47,509 nt of DNA from Methanoculleus sp. UBA374. Its GTDB lineage: Archaea > Halobacteriota > Methanomicrobia > Methanomicrobiales > Methanoculleaceae. The stretch spans positions 1-47,509 of the forward strand of contig DAYL01000001.1 in the NCBI GenBank assembly GCA_002508705.1. The letters are read 5' to 3'. Below are positions 32,134 to 41,342 of this stretch, piece after piece (within the stretch, counting starts at the first letter, position 1; each line of letters opens with the position of its first letter). The position numbers were made by a program, and so were the translations under genes. Under the pieces are notes generated by a model, which saw nothing but the letters and a program-made list of their open reading frames with translations, did not search any database and was not told the origin of the DNA.

Positions 32134-32741
32134 GTGGAAGGGAGCCCCTCCCCCTCTTCTGCGACCCGGAGTTCCCGGCTGTAATCCTCTATCGCGGCAA
32201 CATAATCCTTCCATGCCTGATCCGCCGCGGCAAGGTTTCTCGTTGCCGAGGAATATGCCTGGATATCGTAGGCGACTGCAGCCGAAGACCAGAGCGAGAA
32301 CGCTCGGTTCAGGTTGTCAAGCGCCCGGAGATAGGCCGCCTGCGCTCCGGCATACGTTTCCGGGACCGCGTCGGCCCCGATGACCTGCCGGTGGTATGCC
32401 GTAACGGCCATGCCGTAGTCGGCGACGGCCGCAAACTCCCGCGCATAAGCATCGGCTTCAGCAATCGATGGGCTGTCCGGAGAAGAGTGCAGGTAGACCG
32501 AGGTCCTCTCGTAGACACGGGAGAGGTCGGCCTCCGACGCCGCCACGTGGCCGCCGAACGCGGCAACCTGCCGGGATTCCATGTAGTCGTGGAGAAGCAG
32601 CCCGCCGACGAAGACAACCGCTATCACGGCAACCGCCACGCCGCCGGCGATGAGCGCCTTCCTCCGGCCGATGGCGACGTTCGGGAGTTTGAAACTCTTC
32701 AGGTCCGGGAGATCGGGGATGTTGAAGTCCATATCCGTCAC
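32130..32741 (-). CDS. Single-pass membrane protein with helical outer domain
   Basis: The 203-residue product has a short cytoplasmic N-terminus (MTDMDFNIPDLPDLKSFKLP), one helix (ALIAGGVAVAVIAVVFVGGL) and an outer all-helical domain rich in Ala, Tyr and Asp. The helices suggest a long bundle or coiled coil (AQAAYLRALDNLNRAFSLWS). Its start overlaps the stop of the transglutaminase-like gene by four bases (ATGA type) on the same strand, so they form an operon and may work together at the surface. It also overlaps the stop of the convergent lipoprotein by four bases. No family recognised. Confidence 0.82.
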   Translation of the reverse strand: MTDMDFNIPDLPDLKSFKLPNVAIGRRKALIAGGVAVAVIAVVFVGGLLLHDYMESRQVAAFGGHVAASEADLSRVYERTSVYLHSSPDSPSIAEADAYAREFAAVADYGMAVTAYHRQVIGADAVPETYAGAQAAYLRALDNLNRAFSLWSSAAVAYDIQAYSSATRNLAAADQAWKDYVAAIEDYSRELRVAEEGEGLPST

Positions 32742-33679
32742 GCTCCTCCCGCCGGCAGGCGGACCGGGAAAATGCGGTACTCAACCGGTGCGAGGGTGTA
32801 GCGCAGGGGTACGACCTTCGGAGTCTCCGACTTTACGCTCTGGATCAAGCCGCCCTGAACGTTTCCGATAGGGAACGGCTTTACCCACGTCGAGTTCTCC
32901 GAGGAGACCACGGTGTAATTCGTCCCCTCGACGTAGTAGTAGTGCTCTCCCTCGTACTCAAAGTGTTTCGGCGTGTACCTCGCGTAATAGGGGTTGAATC
33001 CATCCATCCTGATGCCGAGGGCCATGTGGTCCGAGTATTCAAGCAGTACCGTATCGTAGCCGAGAGCATCGAGGAGCCCCGCCATCAGGATAGCCGCATC
33101 CTCGCAGTCCCCCTTCCCGTCGACGAGCATCTCGGTGGGGTATTTGGGGTACTCGACGCCGCTCCTCAAGTGCGGGGGGAGGACCACGTTGAAGTAGGAG
33201 TCCGTGCTGTTGTCGAGGGCATAGGGAATCTGCTGAACGAAAAAGACGACGTTCATCAGCCGGAAGTACCCCTCCTCGGGGTTGCCCGCGGCGGGTGCGA
33301 TCCGACTGGCCAGGTCCTCCAGGATCGGCCGGTCGGCGTCCGCGAGGGCGTATCGCCCCCAGGCAACGTGGTCGGTGAGCCGCGGCGTCTCCCGGTGCTC
33401 AAGGAAGAGCGCTTCCGGGACCCGGACCTCCGTCGTCTGGACACCGCCGTCGATCGCCGTCCAGCGGAAATTCCGGGTATAGACCGGACCATCATCCGGG
33501 AAGGGCGTTGCCGTCGGTACCGGAGCGGGGGGGACGTATACGGGCGGTGCCGGTCCCGAAACCGGTCCTGCGGAACCGAGACCGATCGGCTCCCCGAGGA
33601 GGGCGGGTTTCACTACGAGCGCAACGGCCAGGATCACGATCCCGCCCGCGAGAACCGGGATAACATCTTTCCGCTCCAT
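32738..33679 (-). CDS. Transglutaminase-like cysteine-peptidase domain protein, exported
   Basis: The 313-residue product has one N-terminal membrane helix (VIPVLAGGIVILAVALVVKP), a Pro-rich spacer and a transglutaminase-like core: YPTEMLVDGKGDCEDAAILM contains the catalytic cysteine (GDCED), and YSDHMALGIRMDG supplies the expected histidine. An aspartate is likely near YYYVEGTNYTVV. Such archaeal proteins act outside the membrane as peptidases or amidases. ATG 33679 follows a possible TATA (ACTTAATA) by about 30 bases; the longer frame from 33778 looks spurious. It is translationally linked to the helical membrane protein downstream. Confidence 0.86.
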   Translation of the reverse strand: MERKDVIPVLAGGIVILAVALVVKPALLGEPIGLGSAGPVSGPAPPVYVPPAPVPTATPFPDDGPVYTRNFRWTAIDGGVQTTEVRVPEALFLEHRETPRLTDHVAWGRYALADADRPILEDLASRIAPAAGNPEEGYFRLMNVVFFVQQIPYALDNSTDSYFNVVLPPHLRSGVEYPKYPTEMLVDGKGDCEDAAILMAGLLDALGYDTVLLEYSDHMALGIRMDGFNPYYARYTPKHFEYEGEHYYYVEGTNYTVVSSENSTWVKPFPIGNVQGGLIQSVKSETPKVVPLRYTLAPVEYRIFPVRLPAGGA

Positions 33680-33788
33680 CTCCGGGGTTCCACCACGTCT
33701 AGATATTAAGTATGGGCGACTTCCCGATAAATACGTTGATATACGGCCGTAGGCAGGCCGGGGGGCGAACGGGATCACCGGACCTTTC

Positions 33789-34697
33789 TCACGGCGCTCC
33801 GATGCCGAAGAACGCGGCGATGAACCGGAGTGCAGCGTAGAAGAAGTAGAGACCGAAGACCAGTTTCAGGGTCGCCGGCTGAAACCGTCCGATCGTCGCG
33901 GCCCCCACCCGGGCGCCGGCAATCGACCCGGCCGCGAGGATCAGCCCCGCCCCGAAGGCGACGTAGCCCTCCAGGAGCTTGACCCCGCCGCCCACGACCG
34001 CCATCGGGATCATGGACGCGAGCGACGTCCCCACCGTGACGTAGACCGGCGCCCCGAAGAGGTAGAGCAGCCCCGGAACAATGGCGTAGCCGCCGCCGAG
34101 GCCGGTGATCCCGGTCAGGACGCCGACCCCGGCCCCGAAGAGGAGATGGCCGGGACGCGTGCCCCCGATGCGTTCCGGCTCCGGACGGGTGCCGGGCCAG
34201 AGCCCCTCGCGGATCATCCCGAGAGACGGAACGAGGAAGACCAGCCCCAGGATGAGAGCGAGGAGGCCTGTGTAATCGACGAGGAAGGAGAAGAGCCAGG
34301 ACCCGATGAGGACGCCGACAAGGCCGCCGAGAGCGATCCGCGCCGCCACCCGGCGGTCGAGACTTCCCCGCACAAGGTGGCCGGCGGCGCCGGAGATCGT
34401 GGTGAAGATGACCACGAAGAGCCCGGTCCCGATAGCGACGGGCTCCGAAAAGCCGAGGGAGAAGTACATGACCGGGAGCAGGATTGTCGACCCTCCGACC
34501 CCGACAAGGCCGCCGAAGACTCCGGCAACGAAGCCGACCACAAAGAGGAGAAGGGCCGATGCCGGCGTTGCCGGCGGGGCGACGGTGAGGCCCGCCCCGA
34601 GCATCACCGCGATCACGGCAACGAGCAGCGCTATCCGGACGGTCAGAACCCCGGCGGGCGGATCACGGTCCCGACGAGAGGAGGAGGGGGTTGACAT
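33789..34697 (-). CDS. TauE/SafE (TSUP) family membrane transporter
   Basis: The 302-residue product has eight or nine helices and both repeated signatures of the TSUP family: GFVAGVFGGLVGVGGSTILL near residue 55 and VGVLTGITGLGGGYAIVPGL near residue 190, with GTSLASMIPMAVVGGGVKLL. The family exports or imports sulfur compounds such as sulfite, sulfoacetate or taurine products. The start at ATG 34697 (MSTPSSSRRDRDPP) is the first Met near the N-terminal helix; the frame to 34949 is unlikely. The exact substrate is unknown. Confidence 0.88.
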   Translation of the reverse strand: MSTPSSSRRDRDPPAGVLTVRIALLVAVIAVMLGAGLTVAPPATPASALLLFVVGFVAGVFGGLVGVGGSTILLPVMYFSLGFSEPVAIGTGLFVVIFTTISGAAGHLVRGSLDRRVAARIALGGLVGVLIGSWLFSFLVDYTGLLALILGLVFLVPSLGMIREGLWPGTRPEPERIGGTRPGHLLFGAGVGVLTGITGLGGGYAIVPGLLYLFGAPVYVTVGTSLASMIPMAVVGGGVKLLEGYVAFGAGLILAAGSIAGARVGAATIGRFQPATLKLVFGLYFFYAALRFIAAFFGIGAP

Positions 34698-34803
34698 CTC
34701 ATGAACACCCAGCCCGTGACCGGAAAGGGTGTCGGGACGAGCCTGAACCGCAGTCAGGAAACCGTATCGAACCGGATGCCATATACCGTTAGGTAGCCCC
34801 CCG

Positions 34804-37020
34804 TTACCTTTGAACCTGCCGGAACTGGTCGAACCCGGGAGGAGGGCAGGACTCATCAAGCCCGGCCGTCCGCTTCCCGGGCTCGACCGCATACGTGCAG
34901 ACCGAGGGGTAGTACCGGGTGACATACTCCTTGAGCATCCGGAGAGCACAGTACTGCGGGGCGATGCTCTTTATCGACTCCTTCATCAGCCGGACCCACT
35001 TGTGCGGGACGTTGTTCATCGTCCTCGAGTAGTAGAGCGGTGCGATCTCGTTCTCGATCAGGTCGTAGAGCGTATTTGCATCCGCCCGGTTGTCCTCTGC
35101 GTGGCCCTCGAAACCCCAGCCGTTCCTGCCGTTGTAGCCCTCGACCCACCAGCCGTCGAGGATCGAGAGGTTCAGCACCCCGTTCATCCCCGCCTTCATG
35201 CCGCTCGTGCCGCTCGCCTCCATGAGCGGGACGGGGGTGTTCATCCAGACGTCGACGCCGTGGACCAGGTAGTGCGCAACCTGTTCGTCGTAATCCTCGA
35301 CAAACGCGATCCGGCCCCCGAACCGCGGGTCCTGAGAATACTGATAGATCCTCTGCAGGATACGCTTGCCCTGATCATCGGCCGGGTGGGCCTTCCCGGC
35401 GAAGATGAACTGCACCGGCCTCCAGCGGTTGTTCACGATCCGGTCGAGCCGGTCGATGTCCTCGAAGATGAGGTCCGCCCGCTTGTAGCCCGCGAACCGG
35501 CGGGCGAACCCGATCGTCAGCGCCGAGGTATCCAGCATGAGCCCCTCGGCCGCGAGATTCGCGGGCTCATCCCGGTGTCCCGCCCATTTGATGCGTTTTC
35601 GCTCCCGGATCCGGGAAAAGAGTTTCATCTTCAGCCACTGGTGCTCGCGCCAGAGTTCATCGTCCGGAACCTCGTCGACCACCTCCCAGATGACCGGGTT
35701 GTCGTAGTCCTCCCGCCAGTTCGGGTAGACCGCATCCATGTACCGGTCTAAAAGCGTCTCGATCCGGTGGTTCAGCCACGTGGGCATGTGGACGCCGTTC
35801 GTGATGGCGTCAATCGGCACCTCCCCCGGCGGAAGGTCGGGCCAGAGGGGCTGCCACATCTCCCTGGCGATCTCGCCGTGCCTTTTTGAGACGCCGTTGT
35901 GAAAACGGCTCATCCGGAGCGCAAAGGCGGTCATGTTGAACCCGGCGCCCGGATTATGCGGGTCCTCCCCGAGCGCCATGAACTCGTCCCAGGAAAGACC
36001 GAGCGACGGGCAGTAACTGCGGAAGTACTTCGCTATCAGATCCCCGGGGAAGACGTCGTGGGCGGCGGCGACGGGGGTGTGGGTGGTGAAGACCGAAGTG
36101 CCCCGGACCTGTTCACGCGCCTCCTCAAACGGCATCCCGGCAACGAGGCGCTCCCGGAGCCGTTCCAGGAGAGCGAACGCCGAGTGCCCCTCGTTTAAGT
36201 GCATCGCCGCGTAATCGATACCGAGGGTGTGGAGGACCTTCCGGCCGCCGATACCGAGCACCACCTCCTGCCGGATACGGTATTCAAGTTCCTTTAAGTA
36301 AAGGCGGTGAGAGATGCTCCGGTTCTCGGGGAGGTTCTCATCGATATGGGTGTCGAGGAGGAAGAGGGGGACCGTTCCCACCTGCACCTTCCAGACGGCA
36401 ACGTAGATGGGAGGCTCGATCAGGGGGACCTGCACCACAAGTTGCCGGCCGTCGTCGCCTGTCACCCGGAGAACCGGTGCGGCGTCGCGGTCCAGCACCT
36501 CGGCGACGTTCTTCTGCCACCCGTTCGCTTCCATGTGCTGGTGAAGGTAACCTTCGGCGTACATGAACCCGACGGCAACCATCGGCACGCCGAGATCGCT
36601 CGCTGCTTTGACGTGGTCGCCCGCGAGGACTCCGAGCCCGCCCGCGTAGAACGGGAGCGAGTGGTGCAGCCCGAACTCGCTTGAGAAATAGGCGATCGTC
36701 AGTGGTCTTTGCCCGGGGTATTGCTGTGCGAACCAGCTTGTCTTCGGTTCCATGTCCTGCCGGAACCGGTACATAATGACGTCGTAGCGGCGAAGAAACT
36801 CCGGGTTTGCCGCCGCCCGCTCGAAGTAGCGCGGCGGTGTATCCAGGAGCATCCTGACCGGGTTGTGGCGGCTCATCTTCCACTCCGCCCGGTTCAGCAG
36901 TTTGAAGAGGACGGTCGCCGAGGAGTGCCAGCTCCACCAGAGGTTGTACGCGAGGTCGACGAGTCCGAAGATCCGTTCCGGGACATGGGCAAATCGGTCG
37001 TAAGGTATTTCCGTCTTCAT
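34804..37020 (-). CDS. glgP: Alpha-glucan (glycogen/starch) phosphorylase
   Basis: The 738-residue product has the short archaeal/bacterial type of alpha-glucan phosphorylase: AYFSSEFGLHHSLPFYAGGL (family opening), HLNEGHSAFALLER, TTHTPVAAAHDVFP, and the pyridoxal-phosphate lysine motif EASGTSGMKAGMNGVLNLSI, followed by DGWWVEGYNGRNGWGFEG. It releases glucose-1-phosphate from stored glucan with phosphate. With the ROK kinase and GAPDH nearby it fits use of glycogen reserves for gluconeogenesis or glycolysis. The start ATG 37020 (MKTEIPYDRFAHVPERI) is supported by family length; a longer frame upstream has no family similarity. Confidence 0.95.
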   Translation of the reverse strand: MKTEIPYDRFAHVPERIFGLVDLAYNLWWSWHSSATVLFKLLNRAEWKMSRHNPVRMLLDTPPRYFERAAANPEFLRRYDVIMYRFRQDMEPKTSWFAQQYPGQRPLTIAYFSSEFGLHHSLPFYAGGLGVLAGDHVKAASDLGVPMVAVGFMYAEGYLHQHMEANGWQKNVAEVLDRDAAPVLRVTGDDGRQLVVQVPLIEPPIYVAVWKVQVGTVPLFLLDTHIDENLPENRSISHRLYLKELEYRIRQEVVLGIGGRKVLHTLGIDYAAMHLNEGHSAFALLERLRERLVAGMPFEEAREQVRGTSVFTTHTPVAAAHDVFPGDLIAKYFRSYCPSLGLSWDEFMALGEDPHNPGAGFNMTAFALRMSRFHNGVSKRHGEIAREMWQPLWPDLPPGEVPIDAITNGVHMPTWLNHRIETLLDRYMDAVYPNWREDYDNPVIWEVVDEVPDDELWREHQWLKMKLFSRIRERKRIKWAGHRDEPANLAAEGLMLDTSALTIGFARRFAGYKRADLIFEDIDRLDRIVNNRWRPVQFIFAGKAHPADDQGKRILQRIYQYSQDPRFGGRIAFVEDYDEQVAHYLVHGVDVWMNTPVPLMEASGTSGMKAGMNGVLNLSILDGWWVEGYNGRNGWGFEGHAEDNRADANTLYDLIENEIAPLYYSRTMNNVPHKWVRLMKESIKSIAPQYCALRMLKEYVTRYYPSVCTYAVEPGKRTAGLDESCPPPGFDQFRQVQR

Positions 37021-37072
37021 CCGCCCGGCATTGCCCGTCGCACCTGATAAGTGCTTCTGTCGGGGCGCCGGA

Positions 37073-37310
37073 TCACCGCCGCTCTTCGCGCTCCATGATC
37101 TCCCGGATCTTCCTCTCTTCCCACCTTCTGCCGAAGATCCGGCCCTCAACATAGACGCCGAACCAGTGGAGCGCCACGCCAATCCCCCAGAAAAAAGTCA
37201 CCCAGTGAACTACCCCCCACCCTTACGGATTAGAGTACGAGGTGTTCATAGAATCCCCGGATCTCCTCGACCCGTCTCCTCGCACGGACATACCGTTCCT
37301 GTTCGTCCAT
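37073..37310 (-). pseudogene. Broken 2TM-domain membrane protein
   Basis: From ATG 37310 the frame gives MDEQERYVRARRRVEEIRGF, then YEHLVL and a stop. In another frame downstream WVTFFWGIGVALHWFGVYVE continues with FGRRWEERKIREIMEREERR and a TGA at 37073-37075. Joined, these match the small 2TM-domain family (helical N-terminus, two membrane helices, basic tail), but the first helix is missing and the frame is shifted. A deletion in the middle has therefore broken the gene. A TATA-like CTTATACC remains upstream. The reading is by eye and could be changed by a sequencing error, but the missing helix makes that unlikely. Confidence 0.72.
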
Positions 37311-37350
37311 GGGCCCCGGTTGCGAACCCGGACTCTTATACCTACCTGTG

Positions 37351-37373
37351 CCGCCGATGGTTCGCATCGGCGG
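37351..37373. repeat. Perfect 9-bp hairpin CCGCCGATG/CATCGGCGG
   Basis: Two nine-base arms enclose a five-base loop (GTTCG) in the gap between the broken 2TM gene and the ABC transporter. There is no T run after it, so it is not a clear terminator. It could be an operator for the ABC operon or a relic. Confidence 0.5.
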
Positions 37374-37532
37374 GGTGAATGAGCCCCCGAAGGAAGAACG
37401 GAGCGTGATGATACGATGATCCCTACAGATCCTTCCCGGCGGGGTCGGAGAAGAATAGAAAGACATTATACATGCCTGTTGCCGATCTTCCTTCACCAGA
37501 AAGACGGTGGAGCGTGAACCCGGGTGCGACGG

Positions 37533-38249
37533 ATGATCGAGGCGGAGAGCCTCACGAAGAACTACGGCAGCGTCACCGCGGTGAACAGGGTATCCCTTTC
37601 CGTCGCGGAAGGGGAACTCTTCGGCCTGCTCGGGCCGAACGGCTCGGGCAAGACGACGATGATCCGGATGCTGACCGGGCAGGTCCGGCCGACCGCCGGG
37701 ACGGCACGGGTGATGGGACTCGATGCGGCAGAAGACCCCATCGGGGTCCGGCGACTTGTCGGGATCATCCCCGAGCAGGAAACGCCGCCGAGTTTCCTCA
37801 CCGCCGAAGAGTACCTCCATTTCGTCGCCGGCATCCGGAACCTCGACCGCGTCCGCGAGCGGTGCGACCGCTGGTTTGACCTGCTGGAGTTCCGGGACAA
37901 AAAGGACGTCCTCTGCAAAGACCTCTCGCGGGGCACCCGGCAGAAACTGATGTTCTCCCAGGCCTTCCTCCACGAGCCCCGGCTCGCCATCATCGATGAA
38001 CCGCTCATCAACCTGGACCCCATCGTGCAGCGGACGGTCAAGGACTTCCTGCAGGAATACGTCCGGGACGGCGGGACCGTCTTCCTCTCCACCCACATCC
38101 TTGAGATCGCCGAGGAGATCTGCGACCGGATCGGGGTCATCCACAACGGGCGGCTCCTCTACGCCGGCTTCGTCGAAGACCTTGTCCGGTCCGGCCATAG
38201 CCTTGAGCCCTTCTTCCTTGACCTGGTGCGGGGCGATACCGGTGCCTGA
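37533..38249 (+). CDS. ABC transporter ATP-binding protein
   Basis: The 238-residue product has Walker A GPNGSGKTTMIRMLTG (residues about 36-51), the signature LSRGTRQKLMFSQA and Walker B LAIIDEPLINLDP, with a conserved switch histidine in STHILEIAEEICDR. It belongs to the export-type family with a short nucleotide-binding domain, usually paired with one or two multi-pass permeases. The start ATG 37533 (MIEAESLTKNYGS) fits the family; GTG 37524 is an alternative. The permease gene begins inside the last codons (GTG 38242), so the two are translated together. Confidence 0.93.
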   Translation: MIEAESLTKNYGSVTAVNRVSLSVAEGELFGLLGPNGSGKTTMIRMLTGQVRPTAGTARVMGLDAAEDPIGVRRLVGIIPEQETPPSFLTAEEYLHFVAGIRNLDRVRERCDRWFDLLEFRDKKDVLCKDLSRGTRQKLMFSQAFLHEPRLAIIDEPLINLDPIVQRTVKDFLQEYVRDGGTVFLSTHILEIAEEICDRIGVIHNGRLLYAGFVEDLVRSGHSLEPFFLDLVRGDTGA

Positions 38250-39645
38250 CCTCTTTTTTGCGATGATGAAGGAAGAGTGGCGGATGCACTCGACCGTCTT
38301 CGGGAGCCGCGGGTTTGCGCTCTTTCCGGCGGTGGTCGCCGCCTTTGCCTTCTTCGGGTCGCTCACTCTCCCGCTCTTCTCGGATGCGCTCCCGTACAGC
38401 GCGGTCGCCCTTCTTGCGCATCTCTTCTTTCTGCTCGCGGGGTTGATGGTGGGATCGTTCGGTCTTGCGGGGCGCGAGTTCATGAACCGCCGGTTCGGGC
38501 AGATAAGCCTCGTTGCCTACGCCTCCCGGAGCCTCCCCGTCTCGGAGCGGCGGATTTTTGCCGCGTTTCTTGCGAAGGACACCGTCTACTACATCCTGCT
38601 CTACGTCCTCCCCTTTGCGGCGGGGTTTGCCGCGGCAACGCCCTTCATCTCCCTCAACCCGGCCCTGGGCCTTCTCGCGCTCGTCTCTCTCATGCTCGCT
38701 TTTCTCCTCGGACTCGCCGCGGCCTGTTTCCTCTCGACCCTCTATGCACACTCCGTCCGGCTCTTTGCCGGAGCGGTTGCGGTAATTGCAGCGGTTGCGG
38801 CACTCGCGCTCCGGACGGCGCACTCCGGCATCGCCGGTCTTCCCCCGTACGCCTTCTTCATCGACCCGGGCCCGGAACCGCTTGCGCTCGCCCTCCTCCT
38901 CATCCTGGTCCCGGCCGCCGTATCGGTGCTCTTTGTCACCGTCGATTACCCGGATCGGAAAAAGCGGTTCAGAAACAGCCTCGACCCCCTCATCGGGAGG
39001 CTCCGCGCCCTCGGGAGCGCACACTTCATCGCCAAGGACGCCCTCGACCTGCTGCGGAGCGAGGGCGGCGCCGGAAAGGTGATCTTCTCGTTCCTCCTCC
39101 CCCTCGCCCTCGTCTGGGTCTGTCTCCGGGTCCTGATCCGGTTCATCCCGGGCATCGACCCCCTCGTGGTCTTTGCGGTCCTTCTCGGGGTGCTCTCGGC
39201 CACCATCTATAACTGGCTGACCGAGTTCGACTCTTTCTCGTCCTACGCCTTCCTGCCGGTGAAGGTCTCGGAGGTGATCGACGGAAAACTGAAGAGTTAC
39301 GCCCTTCTCGGCATCCTCCCGGTCGCGGTGCTCGTGCTTGCGGCGGCGACCGCCGGCGAAGCGGGGGCGTTCCTCCCGGCCTTCGTCGCGTTTATCTCGG
39401 TCTCGGCCTACACCCTCTCGGTGACGGTCTATCTCACCGGGCTTCACCCGAACGTCATGCTCTACCACGCCGGAGTCTTCCTCTGCTACCTGCTCGCGAT
39501 AAGCCCGGCGCTCCTCCTCCTGATCTTTGCGTCGATCCTCGACCCGGCTTACGCGTTTTTGAGCCTCTTCCTCATCCCGCCGGCGGCGCTCCTCATCGCC
39601 CGCGGGCGGACGAGGTGGCAGGCGTGGGAGATGCCGGGATACTGA
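38242..39645 (+). CDS. ABC-type permease subunit, large membrane protein
   Basis: The 467-residue product has about twelve hydrophobic helices. A soluble loop near residues 240-290 (VDYPDRKKRFRNSLDPLIGR) divides it into two halves. Its start at GTG 38242 (VPDLFFAMMKEEWRMHSTVF) overlaps the ATPase stop by eight bases; the alternative is ATG 38263. It should form an ABC exporter with the preceding ATPase. The substrate (antibiotic, lipid or ion) cannot be told. The helix pattern is like archaeal ABC-2 permeases but no family phrase was recognised. Confidence 0.88.
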   Translation: MPDLFFAMMKEEWRMHSTVFGSRGFALFPAVVAAFAFFGSLTLPLFSDALPYSAVALLAHLFFLLAGLMVGSFGLAGREFMNRRFGQISLVAYASRSLPVSERRIFAAFLAKDTVYYILLYVLPFAAGFAAATPFISLNPALGLLALVSLMLAFLLGLAAACFLSTLYAHSVRLFAGAVAVIAAVAALALRTAHSGIAGLPPYAFFIDPGPEPLALALLLILVPAAVSVLFVTVDYPDRKKRFRNSLDPLIGRLRALGSAHFIAKDALDLLRSEGGAGKVIFSFLLPLALVWVCLRVLIRFIPGIDPLVVFAVLLGVLSATIYNWLTEFDSFSSYAFLPVKVSEVIDGKLKSYALLGILPVAVLVLAAATAGEAGAFLPAFVAFISVSAYTLSVTVYLTGLHPNVMLYHAGVFLCYLLAISPALLLLIFASILDPAYAFLSLFLIPPAALLIARGRTRWQAWEMPGY

Positions 39646-39774
39646 CACATTCGCCCCGCGCACGGCGCGGCTTCAAGACCTGTGCGGGAGATACCGAAAT
39701 ATACACTACAGAGGCGGCACAACAAACACGCTGAACCCATTATCTTGCTTTTGGCGGGTATTTCTCAGGAAGAT

Positions 39775-39888
39775 ATGCAGAAAGTGATCAGCGACATAAG
39801 GATGGAAGAAGCAGCAATCAAAAAGATCCGAACTCTCCGGCTCATCCGGGGGCAGTTGCGATTGAACTCCGCGGAGACGGGAGCATGA
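39775..39888 (+). CDS. Small leader-like protein (37 aa) preceding the DUF4062 gene
   Basis: ATG 39775 has an AGGA site six bases upstream and gives MQKVISDIRMEEAAIKKIRT plus LRLIRGQLRLNSAETGA, a highly charged helix. Its stop overlaps the start of the DUF4062/RecG-like gene by four bases, the usual arrangement for coupled translation. A TATA-like AAATATAC lies at 39692-39700. No family is recognised. An in-frame start further upstream (GTG 39682) would be before the likely transcription start. Confidence 0.5.
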   Translation: MQKVISDIRMEEAAIKKIRTLRLIRGQLRLNSAETGA

Positions 39889-41342
39889 CCCCCGTTCGCA
39901 TCTTCATCAGCAGCGTGCAGAAGGAGTTTGTCGACGAGCGGGCGGCCCTCCGTGACTACCTGCGAGGCGACGCACTGATGCGGCGATTCGTCGAGGTCTT
40001 CCTTTTCGAAGACGTCCCGGCCGCCGACCGCCGCATAGATGACCTGTATCTGGACGAAGTTCGACGCTGCGACCTCTATGTCGGGCTGTTCGGAAACGAC
40101 TACGGCGTCGAGAACGCCGAGGGGCTCTCTCCGACCGAGCGGGAGTTTGACCTCGCCACTGCCGAAGGAAAGCACCGGCTCATCTACGTCAAGGGCTCGG
40201 ACGACGAGGCCCGCCACCCGAAGATGTGTTCCCTCGTTAGAAGGGCGCAGGCGAGCCTGATCCGAAAGCGGTTCAACACCTCCGCCGAACTTGTCGCAGG
40301 ACTGTATACGGCGCTGGTCGGATATCTGGAGGAGAAGCAGTTGATCCGCTCCGGTCCCTTCGACGCGGCTCCGTGCACGAAGGCGAAGATAGAGGATCTG
40401 GATCCGGAGCGTATAGCGCGGTTCATTCGTACGGCCAGAAAGACCCGACAGTTCCCCCTCGTCGATGGCGCTTCTCCCCAGGAACTGCTGGAGCATCTGA
40501 ACCTGCTCGACGACGGGCAACTAACGAACGCGGCTGTCCTCCTCTTCGGCAAACAGCCGCAACGATTCCTGATCTCTTCCGAGCTCAAGTGCGCCCACTT
40601 CCACGGTACCGAGGTGGCCAAACCGATCCCATCCTATCAGGTCTACAAAGGCACGGTCTTCGATCTCGTGAACGCGGCGGTGGATTTCGTCCTCAGCAAG
40701 ATCGCCCTCGCGGTGGGTACACGCGAGGCCGGCCCGCAGGCGCCGGTACAATACGAGATCCCGAAAGAGGCGGTGGCGGAAGCAATTGTAAACGCCGTCG
40801 CCCACCGCGATTACACCAGCAACGGCAGCGTGCAGGTGATGCTCTTTTCGGACCGCCTGGAGGTCTGGAACCCGGGCGAGCTCCCACCGTCCCTGACCCT
40901 CGAAAAACTCCGGCAGGCCCATGGGTCGGTACCGGGCAACCCGCTCCTCGCAGAGCCCATGTATCTCGCCGGATACATCGAGCGGATGGGTACGGGAACG
41001 CGGGACATGATCCGACACTGCATCGAGGCAGGTCTGCCGGAGCCGGATTTTGCCGGGAGCGTGCGGGTTCCAGACGATCATTCGCCGGGCTCCGGCTCCC
41101 GGGCGGGGGTCGCAGCCAGAGTCACAGCCGGAGTCACAGCCAGAGTCGCTAGAAACGAGAATCCTTCTCCTCCTGGAGGGCGACCCGAGGTCAAAAGCGG
41201 AGTTGTCCCGGGAACTCGGGCAGAAGAGGGTCTCAGGGCAGCTCAACAAGGTCGTCCGTCAGCTCCTGGCCGACCGTATGATCCGGTACACCATCCCCGA
41301 AAAACCGGGCAGCCGGAACCAGAAGTACCTTCTGACCGATAA
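39885..41342 (+). CDS. DUF4062 and RecG-like (AlbA_2/HATPase_c_4) protein, C-terminus frameshifted
   Basis: The reading gives RIFISSVQKEFVDERAALRD at the start, the DUF4062 N-terminal domain (about residues 1-130, with LYVGLFGNDYGVEN), then a module of the 'RecG-like, putative DNA binding' family with AVLLFGKQPQRFLISSELKC, the GHKL-type helix EAIVNAVAHRDYTSNGSVQV and NPGELPPSLT, GYIERMGTGTRDMIRHC. After EPDFAGS (about residue 390) the frame is no longer family-like. The lost C-terminal winged helix appears in the next frame (41060-41391). DUF4062 is linked with defence-type NTPases; these genes may be regulators or effectors. A tandem GAGTCACAGCC-type repeat lies near the break. Confidence 0.8.
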   Translation: MTPVRIFISSVQKEFVDERAALRDYLRGDALMRRFVEVFLFEDVPAADRRIDDLYLDEVRRCDLYVGLFGNDYGVENAEGLSPTEREFDLATAEGKHRLIYVKGSDDEARHPKMCSLVRRAQASLIRKRFNTSAELVAGLYTALVGYLEEKQLIRSGPFDAAPCTKAKIEDLDPERIARFIRTARKTRQFPLVDGASPQELLEHLNLLDDGQLTNAAVLLFGKQPQRFLISSELKCAHFHGTEVAKPIPSYQVYKGTVFDLVNAAVDFVLSKIALAVGTREAGPQAPVQYEIPKEAVAEAIVNAVAHRDYTSNGSVQVMLFSDRLEVWNPGELPPSLTLEKLRQAHGSVPGNPLLAEPMYLAGYIERMGTGTRDMIRHCIEAGLPEPDFAGSVRVPDDHSPGSGSRAGVAARVTAGVTARVARNENPSPPGGRPEVKSGVVPGTRAEEGLRAAQQGRPSAPGRPYDPVHHPRKTGQPEPEVPSDR

